64,000 bases of DNA from Rhodococcus antarcticus (GTDB taxonomy: Bacteria > Actinomycetota > Actinomycetes > Mycobacteriales > Mycobacteriaceae): the NCBI RefSeq assembly GCF_026153295.1, contig NZ_CP110615.1, forward strand, positions 1,178,001 through 1,242,000. Direction: 5' to 3'. The notes under the pieces are model-generated. The model did no database searches and was not told the origin of the DNA. It saw only the letters and a program-made list of their open reading frames with translations. A program made the translations under genes and the position numbers. Positions 56,749-64,000 of the stretch are shown piece by piece; the first letter of the stretch is position 1, and the number at the start of each line of letters is the position of its first letter.

Positions 56749-59520
56749 TCAGGTGGTGCTGGTCGCGGGGGTATGAGCTCCGGGGTTCGCGGCATAGGCC
56801 TGGGCGCAGCCCTCGGAGCAGAAGTAGTAGGTGTGGCCGGCGTGCTCGGTGCTGCTGGCCGCGTCAGCAGGGTTGATTTTCATGCCGCAGACCGGATCGG
56901 TCACCATCTTTGCGTCGCTCATGTCGTTCTCCTTCGGTTGGTCGCGCCCGATCTCCACCACCGGGTCGGTGGCCTCCACCTGGGCGTGGTCGGGGATGAC
57001 GGTGGGAGTGAAGCCGCGGAGGCGGTTGGCGTTGGCGACGACGGACAGCGACGACAGCGCCATGGCGCCCGCGGCGATGACCGGGCTCAGCGTGACGCCG
57101 AACGCGGGGTACAGCGCACCGGCAGCGATCGGGATGCCGACCCCGTTGTAGAGGAAGGCGAACACCAGGTTCTGCCGGATGTTGCGCATCGTGGCCCGGG
57201 ACAGGTCGATGGCGGTCACCAGGCCGGACAGGGCGCCGGAGATCAGGGTGAGGTCGGAGGACTCGATAGCGACGTCCGTGCCGGTGCCGATGGCGGAGCC
57301 GACGTCGGCCTGGGCCAGGGCGGGGGCGTCGTTGATGCCGTCGCCGACCATGCCGACGACCCGCCCCTCGGCCTGCAGTCGGCGAACCTCGGCGGCCTTG
57401 TGCTCGGGCATCACCTCGGCCAGGACCCGCCGGATGCCGACCTGACGTGCGATCGCGGCGGCGGTCATCCGGTTGTCCCCGGTCATCATGACCACCTCTA
57501 TGCCCCGGTCGTGCAGGGCGGCCACCGCCCCGGCCGAGCCGGCCTTGACGGTGTCGGCGACGCCGATGACTGCGGCGGCGCGCCCGTCGACGGCGACCAG
57601 CATGGGGCTCTTGCCGTCCGAGGCGAGCCGCTCGCTGTCCGCGCGCAGCGGGTCATCCTCGATCCCGGCTGCGGCCAGCAGTCGCCGATTGCCGACCAGC
57701 ACCTCCCTGCCTCCGACCAGGGCGCGCACGCCCTGCCCGGTGATGGAGTCGAAGGCCGTGGCCGGCGGCACGGTCAGCTCGCGCTGCACGGCGCCGGCGA
57801 CGATCGCGGTGGCCAGCGGGTGCTCGGAGGAAGCCTCGACCGACGCCACGAGCGCAAGGACCTCGTCCGCGGTGAATCCGTTGACCGGCAGGACGTCAGT
57901 GAGGGCGGGAGTGCCCTCGGTGATCGTGCCGGTCTTGTCGAGCACGATCGTGTCCAGCTTGTGCGCGGTCTCCAGGGCCTCGGCGGAGCGGATGAGGATG
58001 CCGGCGGCTGCGCCCTTGCCGGTGCCGACCGTGATCGACAACGGGGTGGCCAGGCCGAGCGCGCACGGGCAGGCGATGACGAGCACCGACACGGCGGCGA
58101 CGAGAGCGAAGATGAACGCGGGTGGAGGTCCGAGCAGCGCCCACACCACGAAGGTCCAGATCGCCAGGCCGATCACGACCGGGACGAAGAAGCTGGACAC
58201 CTGGTCCGCGAGGCGCTGGATCGGGGCCTTGGAGCCCTGTGCCTGGCGGACCAGCTTGATGATCTGCGCGAGCATGGTGTCCGCGCCGATCTTGGTGGCC
58301 TCGTAGCGGAAGGACCCGGTCTGGTTGATCGTGGCTCCGATGACGGTGTCCCCGGGGGACTTGACCACCGGGATCGGTTCGCCGGTGACCATCGACTCGT
58401 CCACCGCGGATCGGCCTTCCACGACTTGGCCGTCCACCGGGAGCTTCTCGCCGGGCCGTACCACCACGACGTCGGCCACGACGACGTCGTCGATGGACAC
58501 CTCCACCTCCTGTCCGTCGCGGATGACCCGGGCGGTGCGGGGCTGCAGCCCGATCAGCGTGCGGATCGCCTCGCCGGTACCGGCCTTGGCCTTGGTCTCG
58601 AACAGCCGTCCGAGCAGGATCAACGTGATGATCACCCCGACAGCCTCGTAGTAGACCTCGCGCACGCTGGTGGGCAGGACTCCGGGGAAGAACGTGACCA
58701 CCGCGCTGTAGCCGTAGGCCGCGATCGTGCCCAACGTGATCAGGGAGTTCATGTCCGCGGTGCGGTGCGACAACGCCAGCCACCCGGTGCGGTGGATGGG
58801 CCAGCCGGTGTAGAACATCACCGGTGTGATCAGGACCAGCTGGAACCAGCGGTTCATCAGCAGTCCCGGCATCCAGGTGACGCCGAAGATCTCCACCAGC
58901 ATGACCGCGAAGAGCACCGGTGCCGTGAGCACCGCACCGAAGACGACCCGTCGGGTCAGGTCCGAGATCTCGGCCTTGCGCTCCCGCTCCTCCTCCTCCG
59001 AGGTGTCCGCGCCGGCCAGCGCACCCGGGGGGTCCGCGGCCACCTCGCTGGTCGAGCCGTCCGAGACGGTGCGCACCGACTCCGCCGCACCGTCCGCCCT
59101 GGACGCAGGAGCAGCCACCGCTGCACCACCACCCGGCTGCCCGTCGCCCTGCACGACCTCCAGCCGGCCACGGATCATGTTCATGCCGCAGGCGAACTCG
59201 TGGCTCCCGGCGTGTTCGGGCAAGAACTCCACCGCTGTCGTGGCGAACGCCGGCAACGCCTGGTTGATCCGGAAGTCGGGCAGGACCACCCGCGAGGAGC
59301 AGTCGCCAGACTCCTGGCGGTCGAACAGCAGCCGCACGGGCACGCCCAGCGCGACCTGGATGACGTCGGGGCTGTACCCGCCCTTCACGGTCACCGTGAT
59401 GCTCTGCACACCGTCGCCCAGCTCGGCGTGCCGGGACTTCTTCGGGCCGAAGAAGTACCACCCCAGCAGGCCGGTCAGAACCACGGCACCAACAACGACC
59501 AGTACCTCGCTACCGCTCAT
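56749..59520 (-). CDS. copA: Copper-transporting P1B-type ATPase with N-terminal cupredoxin and C-terminal YHS domains
   Basis: 923 residues in three parts. Residues 1-22 are a membrane anchor, 35-125 a cupredoxin-like domain ([32 protein letters not shown] with Cys and Met as possible copper ligands), 190-850 the pump, and 867-923 a YHS metal domain ([27 protein letters not shown]). The pump has the CPC motif in helix 6 (IACPCALG, near 487), DKTGTITEG near 527, SEHP and [10 protein letters not shown] near 727. The usual N-terminal CxxC heavy-metal domain is missing and may be replaced by the cupredoxin part. Copper export or delivery to oxidases is likely. The YHS tail keeps its own ribosome site. 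Confidence 0.93.
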   Translation of the reverse strand: MSGSEVLVVVGAVVLTGLLGWYFFGPKKSRHAELGDGVQSITVTVKGGYSPDVIQVALGVPVRLLFDRQESGDCSSRVVLPDFRINQALPAFATTAVEFLPEHAGSHEFACGMNMIRGRLEVVQGDGQPGGGAAVAAPASRADGAAESVRTVSDGSTSEVAADPPGALAGADTSEEEERERKAEISDLTRRVVFGAVLTAPVLFAVMLVEIFGVTWMPGLLMNRWFQLVLITPVMFYTGWPIHRTGWLALSHRTADMNSLITLGTIAAYGYSAVVTFFPGVLPTSVREVYYEAVGVIITLILLGRLFETKAKAGTGEAIRTLIGLQPRTARVIRDGQEVEVSIDDVVVADVVVVRPGEKLPVDGQVVEGRSAVDESMVTGEPIPVVKSPGDTVIGATINQTGSFRYEATKIGADTMLAQIIKLVRQAQGSKAPIQRLADQVSSFFVPVVIGLAIWTFVVWALLGPPPAFIFALVAAVSVLVIACPCALGLATPLSITVGTGKGAAAGILIRSAEALETAHKLDTIVLDKTGTITEGTPALTDVLPVNGFTADEVLALVASVEASSEHPLATAIVAGAVQRELTVPPATAFDSITGQGVRALVGGREVLVGNRRLLAAAGIEDDPLRADSERLASDGKSPMLVAVDGRAAAVIGVADTVKAGSAGAVAALHDRGIEVVMMTGDNRMTAAAIARQVGIRRVLAEVMPEHKAAEVRRLQAEGRVVGMVGDGINDAPALAQADVGSAIGTGTDVAIESSDLTLISGALSGLVTAIDLSRATMRNIRQNLVFAFLYNGVGIPIAAGALYPAFGVTLSPVIAAGAMALSSLSVVANANRLRGFTPTVIPDHAQVEATDPVVEIGRDQPKENDMSDAKMVTDPVCGMKINPADAASSTEHAGHTYYFCSEGCAQAYAANPGAHTPATSTT
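56920..56934 (-). promoter_or_regulatory. Internal ribosome site and start for a free YHS protein
   Basis: Inside copA, AAGGAG (56929-56934) lies 6 bp before an in-frame ATG (56922) that opens residues 867-923, exactly the YHS domain ([14 protein letters not shown]). Spacing and sequence are those of a strong Shine-Dalgarno. A 57-residue free YHS metallochaperone could be made besides the full fusion. Confidence 0.6.
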
Positions 59521-59557
59521 CGGCTACCTTTCGTACGAGACGCGACCCGTCACCCTC

Positions 59558-59586
59558 GATCTAGAGCGAACGGTGATGTCCACCAA
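59558..59586 (-). promoter_or_regulatory. Candidate copA promoter
   Basis: Read on the minus strand, TTGGTG (59586-59581) and TAGATC (59563-59558) are 17 bp apart, about 40 bp before the copA ATG. An imperfect repeat TCACC/GGTGA (59550-59554, 59572-59576) brackets the spacer, as would a MerR- or CsoR-type site, but no regulator gene is next to it. Confidence 0.35.
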
Positions 59587-59779
59587 CAGGTTTGGCTCTT
59601 CCCGGTGGACCTGAGAACGTCCTGGCGCGCGTGGCGGTCCACGACGACGTCCGTCACTGCTCCAGTGACCACAGCTCGGCTGCGGTCACCACAACCCGTG
59701 ATCGGTGTCCACCCTGGCTCCAGCATCGGCGGTGAAGCTCCCTACCGACGGTGACAGCCAGCCGCCTCGCCGCCCAGAG

Positions 59780-59905
59780 TCAAAGGTCCTTCGACAGGAG
59801 GGCGCCTCGGGCGACCAGCTTCAGCAGCGCGTGCATCGTGCGGATCCCGTGCACCCCGTCGTCCTCCCCGTGTACCAGGCCGATCACCGGCCAGGGCTCG
59901 GCCAC
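59780..59905 (-). other. Coding-like 41-codon fragment downstream of GH65 gene
   Basis: A minus-strand frame from GTG 59905 to TGA 59780 reads AEPWPVIGLVHGEDDGVHGI then RTMHALLKLVARGALLSKDL. The amino-acid make-up is that of a folded protein's end, not of random GC-rich DNA, but no family was recognised. It overlaps the last codons of the GH65 frame. The rest of the copA-GH65 gap (59521-59779) holds only the copA promoter region. Confidence 0.35.
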
Positions 59906-62328
59906 CGGGGTGCGCAGGCGTGGGTGCGTTCGACGTCACCACCTCCGTGGAGTCCGGCTCGGTGCTGGCTCTGGGTGCGGTGTGGCGCGCGGGGCACCGG
60001 CGCCCGCCCCGTCGGCTGCTGCGGGGCCGGAAGGCTTCGCGCGGCGGCCGGTGGTCTGTGGACTGGGATCCCGGCGTCGAGGACGACGGGCGTGCCGTGG
60101 TCGAGGATCGTCACCGGCGGGCCGGAGAGCAGCGTGTACCGCGTGCGGGCAGGGATGATGTCGAGCTTGACGTGGTGCCCGTCGATCGCGACGCAGAACG
60201 TCAGCAGGGTGGTGCCCGGCGGCAGCCGAGGGGTGAACGAGACCGTGGTGCCGTCGTCGCGCATGCCCCCGAACCCGACCACGAGCGCGGTCCAGCACCC
60301 GGCCAGCGCGGCGAGGTGGAGCCCGTCGCGGGTGTTGTGCTGCAGGTCGTGCAGGTCCACCAGCGACGCCTCGGCGAGATAGTCGTAGGCGAGCTCGAGG
60401 TGGCCGACCTCCGCGGCGAGAACCGCCTGCGGAGCGGCCGAGAGCGAGGAGTCGCGCACGGTGATCGCCTCGTAGTACTCGACGTTGCGGCGCTTCTCCT
60501 CGTCGGTGAAGGCACCGCTGCACAGCTGCATGGCGAGCACCAGGTCGGCCTGCTTGACCACCTGCCGCCGGTAGAGCTCCACGTAGTGGTGGTGCAGCAG
60601 CAGGGGGTAGTCCTCCGCCGGGGTGGCGGCGAAGTCCCAGCGCTCGTGGTCGCAGAACGCATCGTCCTGCAGGTGGATCCCGAGTCCCTCGTCGTAGGGC
60701 ACCACGACCGCAGCCGCGGCCGCCTCCCACGCAGTCCGCTCCTCGGCGGTGACTCCGAGGGCAGCGGCCCGACCGGGGTGCGCACGGGCGAGGTGCGCTG
60801 CGGCCGTCAGGTTCTGCTGGGCCATGAGGTTGGTGTAGAGGTTGTTGTCGACCAGGGCGCTGTACTCGTCGGGACCCGTCACGCCCTCGATGCGGAAGCC
60901 GCCACGGCCGTCGTGGTGCCCGAGGCTCGCCCAGAGCCGAGCGGTCTCCACCACCAGGTCGACCCCGACCGTGGCCTCGAACGCGGTGTCGCCAGTGGCG
61001 CGGACGTAGCGCAGCACGGCGTGGGCGATGTCCGCGCCGATGTGGAAGGCGGCGGTGCCGGCGGGCCAGTAGCCGGAGCACTCCTCCCCGCGGATGGTGC
61101 GCCACGGGAACGCCGCCCCCGCCAGACCCAGCACCCGGGCACGATCGCGGGCCAGCGGGAGGGTGGTGTGCCGCCAGCGCAGCGCCTGCTCCGCCGCCTG
61201 CGGAGCGACGTGGTCGAGCACCGGCAGGACGAAGATCTCGGTGTCCCAGAACGTGTGGCCGTCGTAGCCGGGGCCGGTGAGACCCTTGGCCCCGATGGCC
61301 CGGGACTCCGCCCGGGCGCCGGCCTGCAGGACGTGGAACAGCGCGACGCGCACTGCTTGCTGAAGCTCGTCGTCCCCCTCGAGGACGACGTCGGCCCGGT
61401 CCCAGAAGTCGTCGAGGTAGGTGCGCTGGGTGGAGAGCAGGCCGTCCCACCCGACGCCCTGCGCGACGACGAGCGCGGCGTCGACCTCGTCGAGCACGGC
61501 CGCCCCGCTCCGAGTCCCCGACCAGGCGTGGGCAACCAGCTTGGTCAGCCCCAGCTGCTGGCCCGCTGCGAGGGTGGCGGTCACCGTGGTCCGCCCGACG
61601 TCCGGGGTGCACGCCACGTCGGTGCGCGTTCCCGGCGGACCCGTCACGTCGTGCCAGGTACCCGCACCGACGAGCAGCCCGCTGAGCCGGGTCCGGTGCA
61701 GCAGTCGCACGCCGCCGTCGGTCACCGTGTGCGTCTGTGCCACCAGTGGCGCGGTGAGCCCGGCGGCGCTGCGCGGATCACCACCGGCGGCGGACGGCGG
61801 CGCAGTGACGCCGAGCTCCGACTGCACCACGACGCGGACCGGGCCGTCCAGGGCCTGCACCGACCAGCACACCGCCCCCAGACCACGCTGGGTCAGCGAC
61901 ACCAGCCGCTCCGAGCGAACCACCACGCGGCGGCCCGCCGGAGAGGTCCAGTCCGCGGTGCGCCGCAGCGTGCCCGCCCGCAGGTCGAGCACCTGCTCGT
62001 GGGAGTGCAGCACCCCCCGGCGCACGTCGAACGGCTCGCTGTCGACGGTGAGGCGCACCAGGGTCCCGTCGGTCACCCCGACGATGGTCTGGCCCGCCTC
62101 GGGGTAGCCGAAGCCAGCCTCGGCCTGGTGCAGCGGACGCAGCTCGAACACTCCGGCGAGGTAGGCGCCGGGCAGGCCCACGGGTTCCCCCTCGTCCAGG
62201 GTGCCGCGCCAGCCGAGGTGGCCGTTGGACAGCGCGAACAGCGACTCGAACTGCGCCAGCACGCCAAGATCGAGGGACGTGGCGCGCAGGCACCAGGGCT
62301 CGACCGGGCAGGCGGGGTGTCCGATCAC
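59884..62328 (-). CDS. Glycoside hydrolase family 65 disaccharide phosphorylase
   Basis: 814 residues. GH65 features: N-terminal beta-sandwich (FALSNGHLGWRGTLDEGE), then the (alpha/alpha)6 barrel with GYDGHTFWDTEIFVLPVL, WRHTTLPLARDRARVLGLAG and the general acid Glu in GVTGPDEYSALVDNNLYTN. The family phosphorolyses trehalose, maltose, kojibiose or nigerose to glucose 1-phosphate plus glucose. GTG 62328 has GGAGG 7 bp upstream and overlaps the stop of a truncated HAD gene, normally the beta-phosphoglucomutase partner. The last 50 or so residues (after VVLDAGIPVH) are Pro/Arg-rich, read antisense to another remnant, and lack family similarity. Confidence 0.9.
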   Translation of the reverse strand: MIGHPACPVEPWCLRATSLDLGVLAQFESLFALSNGHLGWRGTLDEGEPVGLPGAYLAGVFELRPLHQAEAGFGYPEAGQTIVGVTDGTLVRLTVDSEPFDVRRGVLHSHEQVLDLRAGTLRRTADWTSPAGRRVVVRSERLVSLTQRGLGAVCWSVQALDGPVRVVVQSELGVTAPPSAAGGDPRSAAGLTAPLVAQTHTVTDGGVRLLHRTRLSGLLVGAGTWHDVTGPPGTRTDVACTPDVGRTTVTATLAAGQQLGLTKLVAHAWSGTRSGAAVLDEVDAALVVAQGVGWDGLLSTQRTYLDDFWDRADVVLEGDDELQQAVRVALFHVLQAGARAESRAIGAKGLTGPGYDGHTFWDTEIFVLPVLDHVAPQAAEQALRWRHTTLPLARDRARVLGLAGAAFPWRTIRGEECSGYWPAGTAAFHIGADIAHAVLRYVRATGDTAFEATVGVDLVVETARLWASLGHHDGRGGFRIEGVTGPDEYSALVDNNLYTNLMAQQNLTAAAHLARAHPGRAAALGVTAEERTAWEAAAAAVVVPYDEGLGIHLQDDAFCDHERWDFAATPAEDYPLLLHHHYVELYRRQVVKQADLVLAMQLCSGAFTDEEKRRNVEYYEAITVRDSSLSAAPQAVLAAEVGHLELAYDYLAEASLVDLHDLQHNTRDGLHLAALAGCWTALVVGFGGMRDDGTTVSFTPRLPPGTTLLTFCVAIDGHHVKLDIIPARTRYTLLSGPPVTILDHGTPVVLDAGIPVHRPPAAARSLPAPQQPTGRAPVPRAPHRTQSQHRAGLHGGGDVERTHACAPRWPSPGR
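59929..59985 (+). pseudogene. Fragment of a paralogue of the membrane protein at 54438
   Basis: Bases 59929-59950 are identical to 54711-54732. Translation GAFDVTTSVESGSVLALGAV parallels AWFDVTTSVGSGLVVALVLA of the intact protein; neither the first three helices nor the end are present. It lies inside the apparent C-terminal extension of the GH65 gene on the other strand, so that extension is probably acquired sequence. Confidence 0.55.
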
Positions 62329-62639
62329 CTGGTGACCTCCAGGCGCGACGGAGACGACAGCGCAGCCAGGTCGCCCACCAGCGCGTCTGCCCCCGCCACC
62401 CGTCTCGCCGTGCCGGCACCGCCGCGGTCGACCTCGACGACGTGGCCTTGCCCGCCCGTGCGACCGGCGTGCACCCCCGTCACGGCGTCCTGGAGCACCG
62501 TGGCCGCGGCAGCCTCGATCTCGAGATCCGTTGCGGTGGAGCGGAAGCCGTCCGAGCGCGGACCTTGCACGTAGATCGCGGGCGTCGGCGACCACCCCAG
62601 TGGGGTCAGTGCGGTGGTGGGGGTCTCGTACGTGGTCAC
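62325..62639 (-). pseudogene. Truncated beta-phosphoglucomutase-like HAD gene
   Basis: The last 65 codons (AAATVLQDAVTGVHAGRTGG, QGHVVEVDRGG, GADALVGDLAAL) match the end of HAD beta-phosphoglucomutases that follow disaccharide phosphorolysis. Everything before motif IV, including the nucleophile Asp and the cap, is missing. Instead the frame starts at GTG 62639, behind GAGGAGG, with about 40 unrelated residues (TTYETPTTALTPLGWSPTPA). An internal deletion is likely. It still ends in a GTGA overlap with the phosphorylase, so it may now act as a leader that drives GH65 translation. Confidence 0.7.
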
Positions 62640-62656
62640 ACCAGCTACCTCCTCGA

Positions 62657-62676
62657 GGGCGGTACCGGTACCGCCC
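62657..62676 (-). promoter_or_regulatory. Perfect 20-bp palindrome before the HAD remnant-GH65 genes
   Basis: GGGCGGTACCGGTACCGCCC is a perfect palindrome with no spacer, 18 bp upstream of the start at 62639 and touching its ribosome site. LacI-type operators of disaccharide operons are often such symmetric CG-centred sequences. As RNA it could also form a hairpin. It is the longest perfect palindrome noticed in the window. Confidence 0.55.
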
Positions 62677-62991
62677 CCTGGGCAGCGTGGCCGCGACCGG
62701 CCAACCGGGGGAGAGGACAACGTCCCGTCTCCGCTCTGCGTCATGGCGGGTCGGGACCGACAACCGGTGCTCGTCACGATCCGGCTGGGTGGCGCGGTGG
62801 CTCGCGAGCGGTATCCGCCCCGCCGGCGTCTCTGGTCCTTCGGCACCGTCACCACGGCCCCGCCCGCACCCGCCCGCGAGACGGTCGGGATCCCCCCGTG
62901 ACCACCGTCAGGTTGGCCACCACCTGGCCGACACCGTCTGCAGCCGCACGCCGTGCCCGGCGGTGGTGGTGCGCAGGAACGCGCCGCAGGT

Positions 62992-63005
62992 GGGTCCTTG
63001 GTCCC
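62992..63005 (+). promoter_or_regulatory. DosR/DevR-like box before small membrane protein gene
   Basis: On the minus strand GGGACCAAGGACCC, an inverted repeat GGGACC/GGACCC close to the DosR core GGGAC-N4-GTCCC. A weaker relative, GGTCCTTCGGCACC, lies at 62834-62847. Both are in the 495-bp gap between the GH65 unit and the gene at 63135, in which no ORF is supported. Confidence 0.4.
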
Positions 63006-63093
63006 GGGCACGCGAGTCCATTGCCTCTGATCCGTCCGTGCCTGCCCGCCGCAGAGTGGCGACCAGTCGGCGACCGTCGACAGATCTCATGAT

Positions 63094-63197
63094 CCTGCGG
63101 GCGGATGGCTGCGCAGCGGAGGAGGAGTCGTGTCATGAACCACAAGACCCATCTGTACCTCATGGGCGGTCTGGTGCTCGTCGGCGCAGTGGTGCTG
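63094..63197 (+). repeat. 104-bp near-repeat, copy 2
   Basis: Same stretch as 55119-55222, about 8 kb away in the same orientation. Here it runs into the complete gene. The pair marks the ends of a duplicated or rearranged 8-kb segment holding the flavoprotein, copA and GH65 genes. Confidence 0.8.
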
Positions 63198-63431
63198 TTC
63201 ACCGGCAGTGGGGGTGCGTTCGGCGGGGGAGGGCTGTTCCTGCTGGTGTTCCTGGGGTTCTGCTTCGCGATGATGTTCTTCATGATGCGCGGGATGAGCG
63301 GCGGTGGCACGGGGGGCGGCAACGACATGGGCGGGATGGACGGCGACGCGCGTGGCGGCCGACACGGCACCGACGTGCCCACCGAGCGCGAGGAGGAGAA
63401 GTTCGACGACGGCAACCGGCGGACCTGGTGA
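63135..63431 (+). CDS. Small membrane protein with Met/Gly-rich tail
   Basis: 98 residues. Two hydrophobic helices (LYLMGGLVLVGAVVLFTGSG and GLFLLVFLGFCFAMMFFMMR) are followed by a Gly/Met-rich part (GMSGGGTGGGNDMGGMDGDA) and a charged end. The Met-rich segment might bind Cu(I), which would suit the nearby copper ATPase; this is inference. It resembles short DUF2933-like membrane proteins. GGAGGAG precedes ATG 63135. A DosR-like box is 130 bp upstream. Confidence 0.7.
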   Translation: MNHKTHLYLMGGLVLVGAVVLFTGSGGAFGGGGLFLLVFLGFCFAMMFFMMRGMSGGGTGGGNDMGGMDGDARGGRHGTDVPTEREEEKFDDGNRRTW

Positions 63432-64000
63432 GGTACAACGCGGGACCGCTGCTGCGATGGGGTGGGTGGCCGAGGGCCACGGGGAGCGCGAGGCGTTCGT
63501 GCGCCTGGACGCCGGGCTGATCGCCTCCGCCCGTCCTGTGGAGATCAACCGCCCGGCTCGTCAGTGACGAGCTCGGCCGGCAGGCACGGTGCTCGCCAAG
63601 CTCGAGGGGCAGCACCTCGCCGCGGCGGGCCGGTGCCGGATCCCTCGGGCGTGGCTGCCCCGCCGGGGGCTGAACCGCGGTCGGCACCACGGATGCCGTG
63701 CGCAGCTGTGTGGTCGACCGCATCAGCGACCCGACCTGCGGCGATGGCGGGGGTCCCACCGTGTGGGAGCGGATCAGCCGAACCGAGCTCACCACCGGCG
63801 GCACCCCCCTCGGCCGGCTCGCCCCAGAGCCCCTGGAGCGCTGACCGCCGCCCATCCGGGTCGCCCCACCCTGCCGGGCTGGGGCGAGCTCGGGTCGCCG
63901 CGGCGACGTCGTCCTCGTGGTCCTGCGATGCCCATCGCCACCGAGCCCGTCCGCGCATCCGAGACGGCACTGCACGACCACCCGGTGCGCCGGCGGGGTT
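63432..64000. other. Region without a supported gene at window end
   Basis: 569 bp. On the plus strand a frame ending at 63843 reads DAVRSCVVDRISDPTCGDGG then GPTVWERISRTELTTGGTPL, which looks coding but has no start or family. A second short frame ends at 63567 (VAEGHGEREAFVRLDAGLIA). These are probably gene remnants. No RNA gene or repeat was seen. Confidence 0.4.

Noticed and set aside
56704-59754. 1016-codon plus-strand frame
   Set aside because: Antisense to copA; the P-type ATPase motifs are on the minus strand.

Overview
The window is high-GC DNA with codon use, GTG starts and gene families typical of an actinobacterium. Likely mycobacterial-type DosR-like boxes, the three-subunit b558-type succinate dehydrogenase, an FCD-GntR-rich amide/peptide catabolic cluster and several Pseudonocardiales/Geodermatophilales-like families suggest a free-living actinomycete; the genus cannot be fixed from sequence alone. 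No tRNA, rRNA, CRISPR array, prophage or insertion sequence was seen.

Layout. (1) 1-4.6 kb: a phospholipase D-like protein cut by the window edge, then the two-subunit proton-translocating transhydrogenase pntAB. (2) 4.6-21.3 kb: an amide and peptide scavenging region with two amidase-signature amidases, an FCD GntR repressor facing an alpha/beta hydrolase (proline iminopeptidase/amino-acid amidase type), an APC permease and a formamidase/acetamidase. A complete dipeptide-type ABC importer follows, coupled by 4-bp overlaps to a gamma-glutamyltransferase and a second FCD GntR. A DUF1275 membrane protein and a DUF488 protein end at a strong hairpin. (3) 21.4-30 kb: respiratory and TCA genes, with ctaD divergent from acnA-sdhCAB; the shared 418-bp control region carries two DosR-like boxes and a leader ORF coupled to acnA. 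(4) 30-34.8 kb: two flavin oxidoreductases, a HAD hydrolase, a membrane protein and a redoxin, plus the stump of a VOC gene. (5) 34.9-40.1 kb: an orphan lipoprotein binding protein, an ECF sigma/anti-sigma pair divergent from a methyltransferase, and a tightly coupled unit of radical SAM protein, DUF427 protein and membrane-anchored glutaredoxin. (6) 40.5-51.8 kb: isochorismatase-like hydrolase, PRC-barrel protein, APC permease, then an operon of phosphoketolase, class I aldolase, P3A-type proton ATPase and another APC permease. (7) 52-64 kb: ABC1/UbiB-like kinase, small membrane proteins, a geranylgeranyl-reductase-type flavoprotein, a cupredoxin-CopA-YHS fusion and a GH65 phosphorylase. This last part is full of gene debris and a 104-bp near-repeat.

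How the parts may work together. The phosphoketolase-aldolase-proton pump operon, the ctaD/acnA-sdh block and the small membrane protein at 63.1 kb all have a GGGAC-N4-GGCCC (or GGTCC) type box upstream. The simplest reading is a low-oxygen or redox regulon that reroutes sugar phosphate to acetyl phosphate, pumps protons with ATP and tunes respiration. The amide cluster is a separate nitrogen-scavenging module. The most unusual single items are the triple-fusion copper ATPase that keeps an internal ribosome binding site for its YHS tail, the radical SAM/DUF427/glutaredoxin unit, and the chimeric and truncated genes between 54 and 63 kb.
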